Below the pieces are notes generated by a model. That model saw only the letters and a list, made by a program, of their open reading frames with translations. It had not been told where the DNA came from and did not search any database. The translations under genes and the position numbers were made by a program. Shown piece by piece: positions 1-14,300 of a stretch of DNA of 64,000 nt; position 1 is the stretch's first letter; the number at the start of each line of letters is the position of its first letter. Source of the DNA: Anisakis pegreffii (lineage: Eukaryota > Nematoda > Chromadorea > Rhabditida > Anisakidae); contig JAPYMA010002486.1 of assembly GCA_035041965.1 (NCBI GenBank), forward strand, positions 1 to 64,000, read 5' to 3'.

Positions 1-2177
1 AAATTTGAGTTTGATGATGTATTCAAGCTCACTGTCTTCTCAGCTTTGCCCGGAAACATATCATCATTTATACATCGTTCGATCGAGCAGAATCTCTTCT
101 TTCCAACACTGAAATGCTGGCTTGAAAATTCCCACTATTCGAGGAGATATATTAATTTTTGTGATGCCATTCGGTTAAAGATATTCAAGCCTACCGTACC
201 CTCAGCTTTGACCAGTAACATATCAATTTCTTCACACCAATCGATCAAGCTGAATCTCTGGATAAAGAAAATCATATATCTCGTCGAGCGATTTTGCTTA
301 GTTGAGGAGATCTAGCTATTTTTTTAAAGCTATCTTATCTAGCGCTGAGTCGCTCATTCACACTCCCGTATGATCACTATAGATCAATAGAGGCTGTACA
401 TAACTATAGAAATTTGACTTCGATGTATTCGAGCTCACCGTCTTCTCAGCTTTGCCCGGAAACATATCATCATTTATACATCGTTCGATTGAGCAGGATC
501 TCTTCTTTCTAACGGTGAAATGCAGGCTTGAAAATTTCCAGTTTGCGAGGAGATATAGGGATTTTTGTGATCCTAATTAATGAAAATTTGAGTTTGATGA
601 TGTATTCAAGCTCACTGTCTTCTCAGCTTTGCCCGGAAACATATCATCATTTATACATCGTTCGATCGAGCAGAATCTCTTCTTTCCAACACTGAAATGC
701 TGGCTTGAAAATTCCCACTATTCGAGGAGATATATTAATTTTTGTGATGCCATTCGGTTAAAGATATTCAAGCCTACCGTACCCTCAGCTTTGACCAGTA
801 ACATATCAATTTCTTCACACCAATCGATCAAGCTGAATCTCTGGATAAAGAAAATCATATATCTTGTCGAGCGATTTTGCTTAGTTGAGGAGATCTAGCT
901 ATTTTTTTAAAGCTATCTTATCTAGCGCTGAGTCGCTCATTCACACTCCCGTATGATCACTATAGATCAATAGAGGCTGTACATAACTCACCGTCTTCTC
1001 AGCTTTGCCCGGAAACATATCATCATTTATACATCGTTCGATTGAGCAGGATCTCTTCTTTCTAACGGTGAAATGCAGGCTTGAAAATTTCTAGTTTGCG
1101 AGGAGATATAGGGATTTTTGTGATCCTAATTAATGAAAATTTGAGTTTGATGATGTATTCAAGCTCACTGTCTTCTCAGCTTTGCCCGGAAACATATCAT
1201 CATTTATACACCGTTTGATTGAACAGATTCTCTTCTTTCCAACACTGAAATGCCGGCTTGAAAATTCCCAGTTCACGAGGAGATATAGGGATTTTTGTGA
1301 TCCTAATTAATGAAAATTTGAGTTTGATGATGTATTCAAGCTCACTGTCTTCTCAGCTTTGCCCGGAAACATATCATCATTTATACATCGTTCGATCGAG
1401 CAGAATCTCTTCTTTCCAACACTGAAATGCTGGCTTGAAAATTCCCACTATTCGAGGAGATATATTAATTTTTGTGATGCCATTCGGTTAAAGATATTCA
1501 AGCCTACCGTACCCTCAGCTTTGACCAGTAACATATCAATTTCTTCACACCAATCGATCAAGCTGAATCTCTGGATAAAGAAAATCATATATCTTGTCGA
1601 GCGATTTTGCTTAGTTGAGGAGATCTAGCTATTTTTTTAAAGCTATCTTATCTAGCGCTGAGTCGCTCATTCACACTCCCGTATGATCACTATAGATCAA
1701 TAGAGGCTGTACATAACTCACCGTCTTCTCAGCTTTGCCCGGAAACATATCATCATTTATACATCGTTCGATTGAGCAGGATCTCTTCTTTCTAACGGTG
1801 AAATGCAGGCTTGAAAATTTCTAGTTTGCGAGGAGATATAGGGATTTTTGTGATCCTAATTAATGAAAATTTGAGTTTGATGATGTATTCAAGCTCACTG
1901 TCTTCTCAGCTTTGCCCGGAAACATATCATCATTTATACACCGTTTGATTGAACAGATTCTCTCCTTTCCAACACTGAAATGCCGGCTTGAAAATTCCCA
2001 GTTCACGAGGAGATATAGGGATTTTTGTGATCCTAATTAATGAAAATTTGAGTTTGATGATGTATTCAAGCTCACTGTCTTCTCAGCTTTGCCCGGAAAC
2101 ATATCATCATTTATACATCGTTCGATCGAGCAGAATCTCTTCTTTCCAACACTGAAATGCTGGCTTGAAAATTCCCA
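1..2177. repeat. Higher-order satellite array (177-bp monomer, 730-bp super-unit)
   Basis: A shared core (CTTTGCCCGGAAACATATC) recurs with its TTTGCC at 45, 451, 628, 1004, 1181, 1358, 1734, 1911 and 2088. The spacings are 406, 177, 376, 177, 177, 376, 177 and 177 bp. The array is therefore a 730-bp unit made of two 177-bp monomers plus a 376-bp stretch of two more diverged monomers. The leftmost copy is a variant of 583 bp. Copies are almost identical, which implies recent amplification or homogenisation. The repeated 89-codon open frame at 46-315, 629-898 and 1359-1628 is a by-product and shows no protein features. The array breaks off mid-monomer at about 2177, only 20 bp beyond the splice donor of the phospholipase exon ending at 2198, so it lies in that gene's intron. 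It continues past the left edge. Confidence 0.93.
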
Positions 2178-2197
2178 ATCCAATTCCAAGCACCTAC

Positions 2198-2332
2198 CAA
2201 TTGCATAACATTCCGAACTGTACTAGCCGATTCAGCATGCACAATCGTCGGTGTATCATCAGTGTAAAGACCCATTATCCTTAAAACGAATATTTGTCGC
2301 TTGAGCATTGGCACACATTTGAGTTGGGTTGC
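2198..2332 (-). CDS. plc-1: PLC epsilon exon: start of Ras-association domain RA1
   Basis: A 135-bp exon in phase 0 at both ends. It reads [20 protein letters not shown] and then [15 protein letters not shown], the first strand, turn and helix of the RA1 ubiquitin-like fold. The donor GTAGGTG follows directly. The remaining RA1 exons, RA2 and the stop codon must lie beyond the satellite array to the left. Confidence 0.9.
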
Positions 2333-5300
2333 CTGAAATACGGCGAAACTTCAGAACTAGAAGAGGAATAATGATATCAGTGTTACTCATTATTATAATG
2401 ATGATAACGACATCACTGTTGTCATTGGGTTTTTGAGAAAGGAAATGCCCGCATATAATCAAGGAACAAATACAAAGAGGATTTGATCATGTGGAAAGTG
2501 TCTCTGAGCCGACTTTTTTTGGCTGATGAATGGAAAAGTTTGCATATATAGATCAACAAAAACAAATAAGATGGTTCAAAAGAAAATTAAGAGGCGGCAT
2601 GCATTTGAGGTTAGCAAGATGGATAACTGTAATACATAATCAACGCATTCATCTGATGTATACGGTAATAATTAATATAATAATAATTTATCAATAATCA
2701 ATCCGATTATCAGAAAGGATATTTTGTAGCATATGCGTGCAGAAAATTATTGAAACATTTCTGCAAGAATAATCATCTAATGAATCAACAATACAAATCA
2801 AAAACTATAACGAATGAAAATGTGACGACAACATGCATTGACCGGTTGAACTGAATTGAAATGAAACGCCATATCGAGAAAGGATAATCCGCATTGATCT
2901 GATTAAGTTAGTAGTAATTCTGGGGAAAAAGCAAGGAACCGTGGTAGTTCAACGCATGAACTTCAGTCCAACAATGCTCAAGAAATCAGTTGAACGTGCG
3001 AACGATTGAATGCATGAGAAATTTTAAAAATCGAAAAATTTAGGAGGCAAAAAATGCAATCAATGAAAGAATGACGAAAAACAAGATATTGATTGTACTC
3101 TCAAAATTTTTACGCAATAGAAGTCTGATTATCAGTAACTAAACTAAACAGAATAACTTCGCGTTTCTTTAGTGGTATCCGAAAGCTTCAGAAAGGTTCC
3201 CTGAAAAGAAGCGATCGTCTAAACAAAACTTCTTCATGTTTAACTTTCACTGACACAAAGGGGTGTAAAAAATGTCAGTTCAATAAGTGGTGATGCAGAA
3301 TTTGATCAAGTTGAAAAATGGATCCGTGTGAGGCGAATGAAAAAAAAAACTGCTTACTGGATCAATTTTAAACGTTTGATAAGTGAGAGTTTGTTCGACG
3401 TTACACTGTGACATGCTGTCCTCGTCATGTAAATAAATATGTTCTTCATGCTCGAAACGCGAATGAATAAACAACATTGATTGATCAATTGACAAATTCG
3501 AATTCGTTCGTAACGGTAGATGGCGATAACCCGGCCGTAGACAACGTACCGGAACGACTCGCTGTGCAACACATCTCAACCAAACCAAATCAATTTATCA
3601 GAACTGTCAAATCAAAACAGTACTGTCAAAAATTAGCAATAGACGTTTTTTTTTTAAATTTTTGGAAATAGTCATCGGAATAAGTCAGTATTTCGTAACA
3701 CAAGAAATTGACCTCTAATGGTGCCCATTGAATCGAAATTTCTGGAGCTTGAATAAAAAGTTTCGAGGTTCTGAAAATTGGAGAAAATAAGCGCAATAAA
3801 ATGAGCAACCTTCCGTTAGCGTTATCACATACGGCCACACGAAGAAACGCTAATTCAACGAAATTGATTCGAAATGAACAAGTGTGATTCCATATTGGAT
3901 TCACAGAATTTCGATTCACCACTTTTGTTTTCTCTTTTGCACAATCACTACCAACACCGAACATTTCAATCTCGACGAATGGCGATGCCGTATGCTGATT
4001 TGCACACACATGTTGACCAGAAATGATCTTCAAATTTGAATTTTCTATCAATATATCTCATCACGTGTTATTCATCATTCCTCAACGTACTCACTCACAA
4101 TCCTCCACCATGAAAGCGATCCTCTAGACCTCCTGTAGTGATAATGCAGTACCATGAACAGACTCGATCAATCTATTCTGTATCTACGCACACTTCACAT
4201 AACATAAAAGCAGTTTTTTCCGATAGATGCATGTTAAATATGTCCATCTACTCAATAAATGCATAAGACATAACATAATAATCAAAAGCAATCTGTATGG
4301 TGACCATCATCAATAACCACCACAAAACATCAATCGAGTAAATGAAACGACTTACGCTCAACGTAAGAATAAGTGCTGAACATGAGCTCAGTTCTTTCGA
4401 GAGTGGATTGAAACGTCGGTACAATGGGTGCGTATCATCCCACAGTACACGAGGTTTCAATGTATAGCCACAGTTACCCGTCTGCTCGAACATTGCTGCA
4501 TTGATAGCCATCGCAATATCAGCCGTTTGAAAGTTCAATGCTATCATTTGTAATCCAAATGCCCAGTATTGAATCGGATTGAAATTCGACGAATCGATAC
4601 GCATTGCACCCGGATAGGTACGTACCACATGATCACGTGAATAAATTATACATTTGAGTGCGTGTTTCCTGATCAATACAAATTCGTACATAAACTTGAT
4701 GACTACCAAGCAATCACCGAGAAAAAACAAATGAATCCATTGAAAAGTTCTTCATGAAATTACACATTTAACCATTCAGCAGAAATGTGTGTCAATGAAT
4801 GCATCAATAATAATGAATTACTACATAGAATCAAAATATTAAAATCAGAATAAGAATTCTACAAAATGAAGAATGAATAAATGAAGGACAAACACACCGA
4901 CATAATTTTCTGGCGGCAGTTTCATTTAGGGACGTAACTTGATAGCACGATGCATTTGTATTGTCTCTTAACGGTGAGTTAATAGATGAGCATGTTGATT
5001 GCATAGGAAAATCCTCGCTACTCTTACTCATCAGTGTAGATGGAGCAGCAGAAGGCGAGTTGGGAATAGCATCTTGTTGATGTAGTTGAGCACTACTACG
5101 TTGGCGTCTTGGCGTTGTAGTTGTTACGATGAGATTTGCAGTATTAGTGGTTGTGGCTCGAAATTTTGTTGATGCACCTGATCCGCTTGCGAATGTGGTG
5201 GGTAAGTTGATGCTGCTAGGCGTTGTTGCCATACGCCCGCTGAAGCTATCCTCCGCTCCTGCTGATACTTGGTGAGAACGACCTCGCAGTCCACCGTGGC

Positions 5301-8300
5301 TCTCGTTTGGTGCAGGAAATCCCTTAATTTCACAGAACAGATCGATAAAGCACATGAAGTATCACCAATTATGATAAAATAATTATATGACTCGCAAAAA
5401 CACTACAGACATATTACATGATGTCGTTACATAGATATTAAACAGCCTGTAGCTCAATGGGCCACTCAACTGATTGTAATTGCCGACCCCATACATCCCA
5501 GCAAAATGAACCACAACGTCAATTAACATCACCATGATTCATCTCTTATTTATCGCCATCATTATGACTTTCTCATTAAAGAATTTTCTCTATCCCTCAC
5601 GTTTTTCTCACTGCATTGAGTGCGACAAATAGAGAGCAGACGAATAAGTAATCAGGATAAAAACTTAGTTTTAAGTTTATATTAGACCATAAGATATGAA
5701 TTATAATACAGCATTAAAAATATAATCATTTGAAGTTGAATCGATTCAAATTATACCAAAAAGCTTAAATGACAGAATCGACTTGCGGATTTTGAATGAA
5801 CCAGAAATGAAGAAAATGTGGGAGTGGAATGAACCTTGAATTTAACGGCTTGAACATAGATGACTAAATCGGACAGTTCCGGTGCTAACGTGGGACCGGC
5901 TGCGGCTTTACGCATCGATAACGGCCTTCCGGATACACCAGAATGCAGCGAGTACGCAATGTTATCGTCGTCCATTTTCGAGTCAAACATTGCTCCAGTC
6001 GACTTCAATGAATTATAATTCCGAATGAATTATTTAAAAAAGTCAACTGTTGGTTAACAAAGAAATTTTCAAGTGATGTAAAAAATTAAAAGTTTGTAAT
6101 GATGAAATTTCAAGTATTACGGTTGTTAACTGCCGTGTTTTACTGGTTTTCCGTTCATCACTATTCTCACTGTTTAATGAATCTTGTTTATTACTGTCCT
6201 GTAATTTTCCAGCTCTCTTGATCACTCGAGGACTTTCTGTATCTGTTCGTTCTGCAATAAAAGTAATCAGTAATCAACTGAATAATGAACTCGTTTATTA
6301 CACGTCTAATGTAAATGAATCATAACGATTAATAATAATAAATTAATAATAATAATTAATAAATTAATTAATAATACGATGACTAATAATGTTACCAACA
6401 AGAACAATATTTAAAAAAAGACAATGATAAGTCTCACGTACCATCCGGATCTTCATCCTCTGGCTCCTCTTCATCCAAAAACTCATCTAAATCGTCATCA
6501 TCCACCTCATCAACGGTGCTTGAAATAAGAAAAAAAGCAAGTAGAATGAGTGTGCGAAGAACGAGTATGTTTATATACTACGGAGTAGAATACTCAACAA
6601 ACTTCATCACAGAACTTGATTCAACTGTTGAGAAATTACCAGTAACTTTCTGATCTTAGACAAGCATGGTTCAAATGAATGGATTAATCAATACCTTGAT
6701 TCATAAGAGATTTTGCTTTGATCACGATGCAAAGCGCTTTGTATAGCAGCACCACCTCGCATCAAACCAACAGCAGAACTATTCGGTTGACCTATAGCAC
6801 TAACAACAGCAGTGCCACGATTAGCGACACTGTTAGAGATGGTGACGTTGACGGCCTCCTGATGTAAACCCGCACTTGGCTCAGAAATCATCTTTTTGTT
6901 TTTGATCAAAATTTTGTTTCGCAATTGCCATGGTGACGGCAGTCGGGGGTTATCGCTGAAGTCCGCTTCGAACAAAAAATTTGTCACCAGCTTTTCACCG
7001 AAATGATTCTGAAATGTTACCGTGGTTGATTCATCATTCATATTATTACTGTCACTAGCGCGAATAGTACCTTAAACATTTGTGCCATTCTGGTTTGTTG
7101 CTGAAGTGAGCAATGATTTTCGATCGAGAGAATCACCGGTAGATTACTCGTGATGAAGGCGCTTTTTTTGATCACTTCGACGACTTGCCGAAAACTGATC
7201 TTTGACGTAAACGTATGTCCATGAAAGATTTGTGGTGAGCCATCATCACCATCCCAGCAATCCAACTCCACACAACGACAACCCGTTAATAATACCTCAA
7301 TAAATAAACAACCTCTAACAAAATTTTATGTTCGATCCTAATCGTCGAACGCTTTTAGCGTTGTTATTTCTCGATTACAGTTACTGTTTATGTATATGTA
7401 TAGTACTATTACTGTTTATGTAAATGTGTACATTTATGCATATGTACATGCAGAATGAAGATCAATAAGGTAATAATAAGAATTATTATAATTTGCGATA
7501 TTATTTTGATGGACAATACAATAATCAGAAGAAAGAAATAAATGCAGCAGTAACCTGTCGATACATTTCAGCCGAAGATTCACCCTTGAGTTGATGACCC
7601 GTTAGGTAAGTGTTATGACTTGAGCATATATAATAATAGCTAAGTGGATAATGCAGCGTTTCGATATCTGGTTTAATTTGTTCAGGAACGAATGCGAAAT
7701 TTACGGGATCGTTCAAATAACGTGTGAAACCTTCGAACGACATCTGGTGCTTGCTCCGTAAAAGCGGATCTGGTTCATGGTCCTTCAATACGAAGTGAGG
7801 TGACTGTCAAATCAACCACAAACAAACAAAACTTGCTTGAAAGCTTTCGAACATTCATTACGGATAGGCGATCCATGACCCACTGGGCCATCAAATGAAC
7901 GTTATATGAAGAGGTCGTCAAAATCAGAATGCCTTATCTCTAGTTCGTTATTGCTATCCTGACTCTCACAATGAAATGTTTGCTTTTTCTTTTATTTCTT
8001 CAATAATTCATTCAGTGAGACGGACGGTTACAGTCTACGAATACATAAGATGATTTTAGCAATGTACAGACAGATGATCTCTCTTTATTCTTCCTCTCTC
8101 GTTGAGAGGTTATACTTGTTCGAACAGACACACCCAATCACCTGAATCAATCGTATTGCATAAGGTTCATCCACAGATTCCATTTGATGCGTTGCAATGA
8201 ATTGCTTTAACATTGCCGGAGTTAGAAATGAGCTACGCGATGTATCCATTACACCAGTACTGCAACAAATACAAAATCTTTTATTTATTCGAAAGTGCCA

Positions 8301-11300
8301 CTTCAAAATACTTCAGTCAATTCGGCCCAAGATACAATCGCCTGGAATGGAAGACGGGTAGAGGGGACCAAAAGTGAGTGATAATGGACTAATTGATCCG
8401 ATTCCAAGCAGTGGAGGCGGAGGGGAGGGGGAAGTGCAAACAGATTGTGAAAGGAAGAGATTAATAATGATGCTAAATAGATGGAATGATTGAAGGGGGT
8501 ACGGGGTTAGGGGTGGGAGTGGCAGTGGGAGGGAGAGAGAAGAGCTGATAGAAACGCAAGCGCAATATCTTGAACCTTCTTCACTCACCTATTAACACTA
8601 GCAATTGCCAATGCGTTATAGATCTTCCACTGTTTCTCGTTGATATGATAAATTGGTGATGTGCTGTTGTTACGTGTAAGAATATCTGCAGTGAAACTGC
8701 TTTCATTAGAATGAACCCAAAAGAAATTCTTTTTGGAGTGAAAAAGCAGTAAATAAAATTAATCAAACGCATGAAGGAAGGAATATCAGCCAATTTTCGA
8801 GAGCAGGTAAAGTTTTCATCATTATTTAAGTCTAAATTCCAAAATGAGATAAGCCTCCTTGAGGAATTTCATCACAAAGAAAAAACAGTCGGAAATTCCT
8901 TTAAAATATAGGAAAATCAATGAGAAATCCCTTTAAAACTGCGAACCGTTTGGTAGGAAATTAATGGAAGGGTCAGATTCAAGCGTATCATGAAGTCGTT
9001 CTCGTTCTGCAGCAGCAACTTGTTGTTGCTGTGAATGTGTAGTGGAACAAGCACTAGAATGCTGTTGCTGCTGCTTATTATCACGCTTTATGAGTGCATT
9101 CGCATGATGAACACAACCTCCAAAAGTACCATTATTCGAATCCAAACTTCTACCACCACCACCCATCGCCAAGCACTCATTGAAAACATCTCTGAAACGC
9201 ATCAGTGAATTAAGAATCGATCCAGCATTTCGTGACTACAACTTATTAATTCAAATGATGATAATATTTTGCTGCCGTAGATAAATATTTGTATCAGTCA
9301 TTCTTCGCACCCTCATACGAGATAAATTTTACATGAAACTTCCAGAGAGTAAACGTTTCGTTTCGTTTTGAAATTTTTCGATTGATTTTCTTTCGTTTTG
9401 CACCACCTTCACGACTGATCGAACGAATAAACAAGCAAACAATCAATTAAGCAAACAAACGAAAAACAAAACCTATTTACTTGAGATCTTTCCTCATTCG
9501 TAAACTGAAAAGCCTATACAGTTCGATAAATTCAATCAACGAGACCGGCTTCTCTTGAAATTCTCGTCCGGATGTCCCGTTTACGGTTGTGACCGACGTC
9601 GCCGATCCAGTTGCCTGCGCTTGCGTAATACCACTACTCATCGAGTCTGACTTGGACGTTCCGTTACCTCTTGATCTGTAGTATTCATGGGACTACATAG
9701 CATTATCAACATCATTAGCTCAACTGATTCGATTCAGTCAAATTTAACGTCTACGACAACTGAAAAAAAGACGATTTATCCATTGGAGAATCCCCGGCTT
9801 CTATTTTCAACAAGCCTGGAACGCAATCGAGCGGACAGACCACCAAAAAGCAGCTGGTCATCGTTCCGAGACGTCGACGTCGTTCTCTTATCCATATTTT
9901 TATGACTTTAAAAAAGCCTATGAGCAGCATATACAGTCATTGCACATATGAGTATGCGTATATGAATTTTTAATGAATGAACGAATGGTGGATTGTAAAT
10001 GATTAGGTAGCCGCCTAGCATCGTATATTTTATGCATTATCTGCTGAAGAGGAACCAATCTCAAATGTACGTATGTCAGATTTCGCAAGCTCTTCTCTTA
10101 CTTCATCCTTCTTCTGCAACTTAAACGGTTGCTTCACAGCTGGCTTTTAAACTGCCGTCGATTAATTGCTTTCACGACGCATTATCATCACTTTTTAAAT
10201 CAACCAAGGAAGCTTTCTTTCATTCATTGTTACTTTTCTTTACACTTCACACAAAAATGGAGCAATGAAAACGAGAAGAAAATGAAACGACCGCTGTAAA
10301 AGAATACATTTCAAAAAGAATAAATAACGCGAAATCATCAACAGGTAGTCGCCTAGCATCGTCTATAACTTGAAACGTAGACAAATAATACTGTAATAAA
10401 TTTTTACCGCTGTTAATTTCGCGCAAACAACTTCCACTGTTTGTTGCTTCTTCCAAAAATTGATCTGACGGATAAGTGGAAAGACTTTCAATCGTCTTTG
10501 TCTTTATATGAGGGCGAAGCGCAAGGATCAAATCACGAACAGAGCAAATTGTAATTTATGCACACCTCCAGGATTTTATGGAGCGCCCTGCTAGTGAGTG
10601 GCCACCATAAGAACTTGAAGTTGATGTTCTGGGACGTGTGCCACCATCAAGGACAGGTGACGTAGATGAATCCAGCAAATCTGCCCGGTCGGTATCACCG
10701 CTGTCGCGATTACGTCCAAATGGTCGCAAAAAATAAGACGGACTATTCGATGCACTTGGCGGGCCACTCCGACTTGACATATGACTTTTTACCGATGGTG
10801 CACGATACTGAAACAACAGTGCAATTCAACACTCGTTGTACATTTTTCGAAGTGGATCAAACAGAATACGCAACTAGAATATTGTTGTGTAGCTGCCAAA
10901 CCTCTGATTATCAGTTACAACTTTTGATTTCGTAGAACACTTCATATTGATGATGATCTATTTAACTGTTTCAGGCTCTTTACTTCTTTTACATAACCTT
11001 ATGAAAAAATACCCATTACAACTGAGGGTTATTTAAGCATTGTTATATTAACCACTGGCAACAAAAAGTGTTCCCACTTTCGGTTTTTCATTCGATAGAG
11101 AACCTTGCTGGACTAGTAATCTCACGTGGATTGAGTCAACTGATAAATCAGAACAAACTGCAATGAATCGATGAAAGAATCTCAATCGCACAGGTACTTT
11201 TGGGCTGCTAATGGGAGGTGATGAAGGCTGTGGACTCTGTGATCGACAGCCGTCACGACTCGCGCCACGCATACGACGCGTCATAGCGATCGTCATTTGC

Positions 11301-14300
11301 TTCAGACGATTTCGAGCACCGCCACTTTCATTAGATGTCGCTAAATCGGCTTGACTTCGAGAGCTCGTTGCCACATTCTGATTCAATCCTTCAAAAAAGG
11401 CATACCAAAAGCGAGCACAGAAAGAGGTGAACTACGACAGCAACTCGGCAATTTGGTTTAAAGCGGCCGACTCTTGAAGTGAGCTACTAGTGATCAATTA
11501 ATGATGCAGTTATCAGTTAGCAAATCGAGCTGAAAAACAAACGAACCAAGACCACGCCATCGTTCAACTCGTCCACCAAAGGCCTGTAATGCATCGAAAG
11601 GTCGAGGTCCATCAACATGACGATTATTAATTGCAGCTACCGTAGAGCCTGCAACTCGCGTTAGAGCAGCTGCTTTAGGCGTTGACAGATTAGAACTTGT
11701 TGCTGAAGTTGTTGTCGCTGCTGCTGATTGTTGTTCACTGATTGTTGAACATTCACTGTATAATTGCAAGTATAACTTTTTCAACCATAGAACACGTCGA
11801 TCCGCATTCTTTTGTTGCTCTTGCAAATGCCTTACCACCTGAAATCGTTCGTCTCTTCTCTGTTGAAATTCAACGAAAATATGCTACCGAACAGTTGTGT
11901 ATTCATATTCATTATCTTTGTGGATTAAATTCAGATGAACATCCAGCAGCAAACTTACATTCTTTAGACCAATAATCCAATAATGAGCAATTTGTTGAGG
12001 TGCAAGAAAATAAATGAATTCGTTATCTGACAGAACACATCCGAAACTAATCGTCCAACAGAACACAGGCACGGACATCTCCTCATTACTATGCCGACGA
12101 TAGATCGCCTAAAAGACGGTTGCTGGTTCCATTATGTTTCTGTTAACCAAAAGAGTTAAGAGATTGAGCAGGTAACATATACTTATATCATACATAGTGA
12201 TGTTTCTATAACACGTTTGTGGAAACTGTTCTATTCTGTTCGATTCCGCTCCAAAATGGCTCTGCTCTATTCTATCCTGTGCGTTTCTCGTTTGAGAACT
12301 GTTCTGTTCTATTCTACCCCCCTAAACTGTGCTATACTGTTCTAAACTGTTCTATTCTGTTCCGTCAGTCATAAAAATGACACGATAAAACTTGTGATAA
12401 TTAGGGTTAGAAACGTGGTTTTTTGGCGTTTTCAGTGCAAAATGGACATTGGGAGAAGATTGTCCACGCAGGCAGTTGACAGCTTTTGACCGTGATGATC
12501 GGAGGAAAGCAGAGTGTTTCGGGCTCTGGTAATCACCATCATTAATGAACAGAGGATTCTCGTTTCGCCCGAACAGTCCAGTCAGAAATGGTTTCTCATA
12601 CTAATGAGTTCGGATTGAACTGATTCGTTCAATCGGACTCGAATGGTCTAAGCATAAACTTTTATTGGAGGCGTAAAATGTGAACAATTTTTGTGATGGA
12701 TTGCTCCTAGAGTTTAGAGTACGACCAACATTTGAAAGCTGGGTGCTCATTCGGAAAACTGTTCTATTCTGTTATTTTGGGCTCAAAAACGGCTCTATTC
12801 TATTCCAAGCTGTACCTTCCTGATTTGCGAACTGCTCTGTTTTATTTCATGGAACAGAACAGGAATAGAACACTTTAACTGGAATAGAAACATCACTGAT
12901 CATATAATCTTTTTATGCATGACCATCGTCAGTAATAATAGAAATTATGTCACTATAATCTACCTCAATGTCGAGATCGTAAGAGTCGACCGTTTCAACA
13001 GATTTGACGTATGAAAGTCGGAGAAAGCCTTCATCAAGACCCGTTGATGCCGAACCGACGGGTCTTGGCGATGAGGGTGACGAGGAGGATGGCGCTACGC
13101 GTACACTATCAGACGTTTGCATGGCGGATAAATTTACAACTGATGATTTGATCGCTACGGATGTATCCTAAATTTTGATGAGAATATTAATTCAGAATGG
13201 CAATTGAAAAGACAAGTGGCAAGGTAATTCAACGAGTAATCGCAACATACCTTCTCTTTGCCCTCACGACTACCGCCAATATAGGTGACCTTATGCCATG
13301 AGATCAAACCACAACTAGCATCTAATTTAAGCATACACAAAACACTACGACCTGAATCAGGATCATAGTGAATCACTGTGGTACCATGATGTAATCGCTG
13401 AATTATATCCAAATCAAACGCTGATGTATTTAGTGGGACTAGCGTCACACCGTGTGCGGCTCCTTTAATTGATTGCACTGGCTCGTAACCCTTGAAATGC
13501 AGCAATGCAGTTAACGAGATGTAATTGCAAACAAGTCAACTTCTTCAACAATGTACCTTAACAACTTTTATGTCTGCAATCGTAGCTGTGGCAACTGCAC
13601 TGCCACTTGATTGCGCTGAGGTTGACGCTCCGGCAGTTGCGGTCCCAGCAATAATCGCTGTTGGTGTTGCTGTTGTTGTCATTGTTGATATACTCATATT
13701 TTGTTCTTCAACATATTTTAAGACAGTTCGATTATGACGATGAAATAACTCTAAATTATCCAACACGACCGCCACCAGACTGATCTTATCCGCATTCAAA
13801 AGGCCACCCACACCGATTCGTGATGAGAAATGATCCTCTCCATTCGCATCGCCCATAAACTGCAATCAAATCAGCACTTAGAACTGCTACTGCTATTAAG
13901 AACAGATAATACCTCGAGTTTATCCTTATCATCTTCGTGACCAATCACAACCACATTTGGCATGTCGTTAACGATCGCGTAGAGATCGCGAAGAAAAACG
14001 CCAAAAAATGGTATTAAACGGCACTGTGGCATTCTCAGTGCTCGTTGAACTGCCTCTAAATATGGCGTCGACGGTGCTGCCTGGTTGCTCGGTAACAGCA
14101 TTTCGCACAGCTCAATAAAATTAGCTACAGTAATTACACAAGATTGTAGTAAAAATTATAATTATAATATGATCAGTTATTCGCATTGTTATGATTAGTA
14201 TTATCACTGATCAGGCTAGAATGAGTTCAAATAGTTATAATAGCACTAAGACAACTTTTTACCTGCTCGTATTTTTGTTTTTCGTCATGCCTCAACGACA

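Noticed and set aside
46..1628. Three identical 89-codon frames suggesting a small gene family
   Set aside because: They are the same part of the 730-bp satellite unit repeated; no protein features and no conservation beyond repeat identity.
5440..5500. tRNA-like A-box (GTAGCTCAATGGG) in a PLC epsilon intron
   Set aside because: No acceptor stem, B-box or other arm follows.
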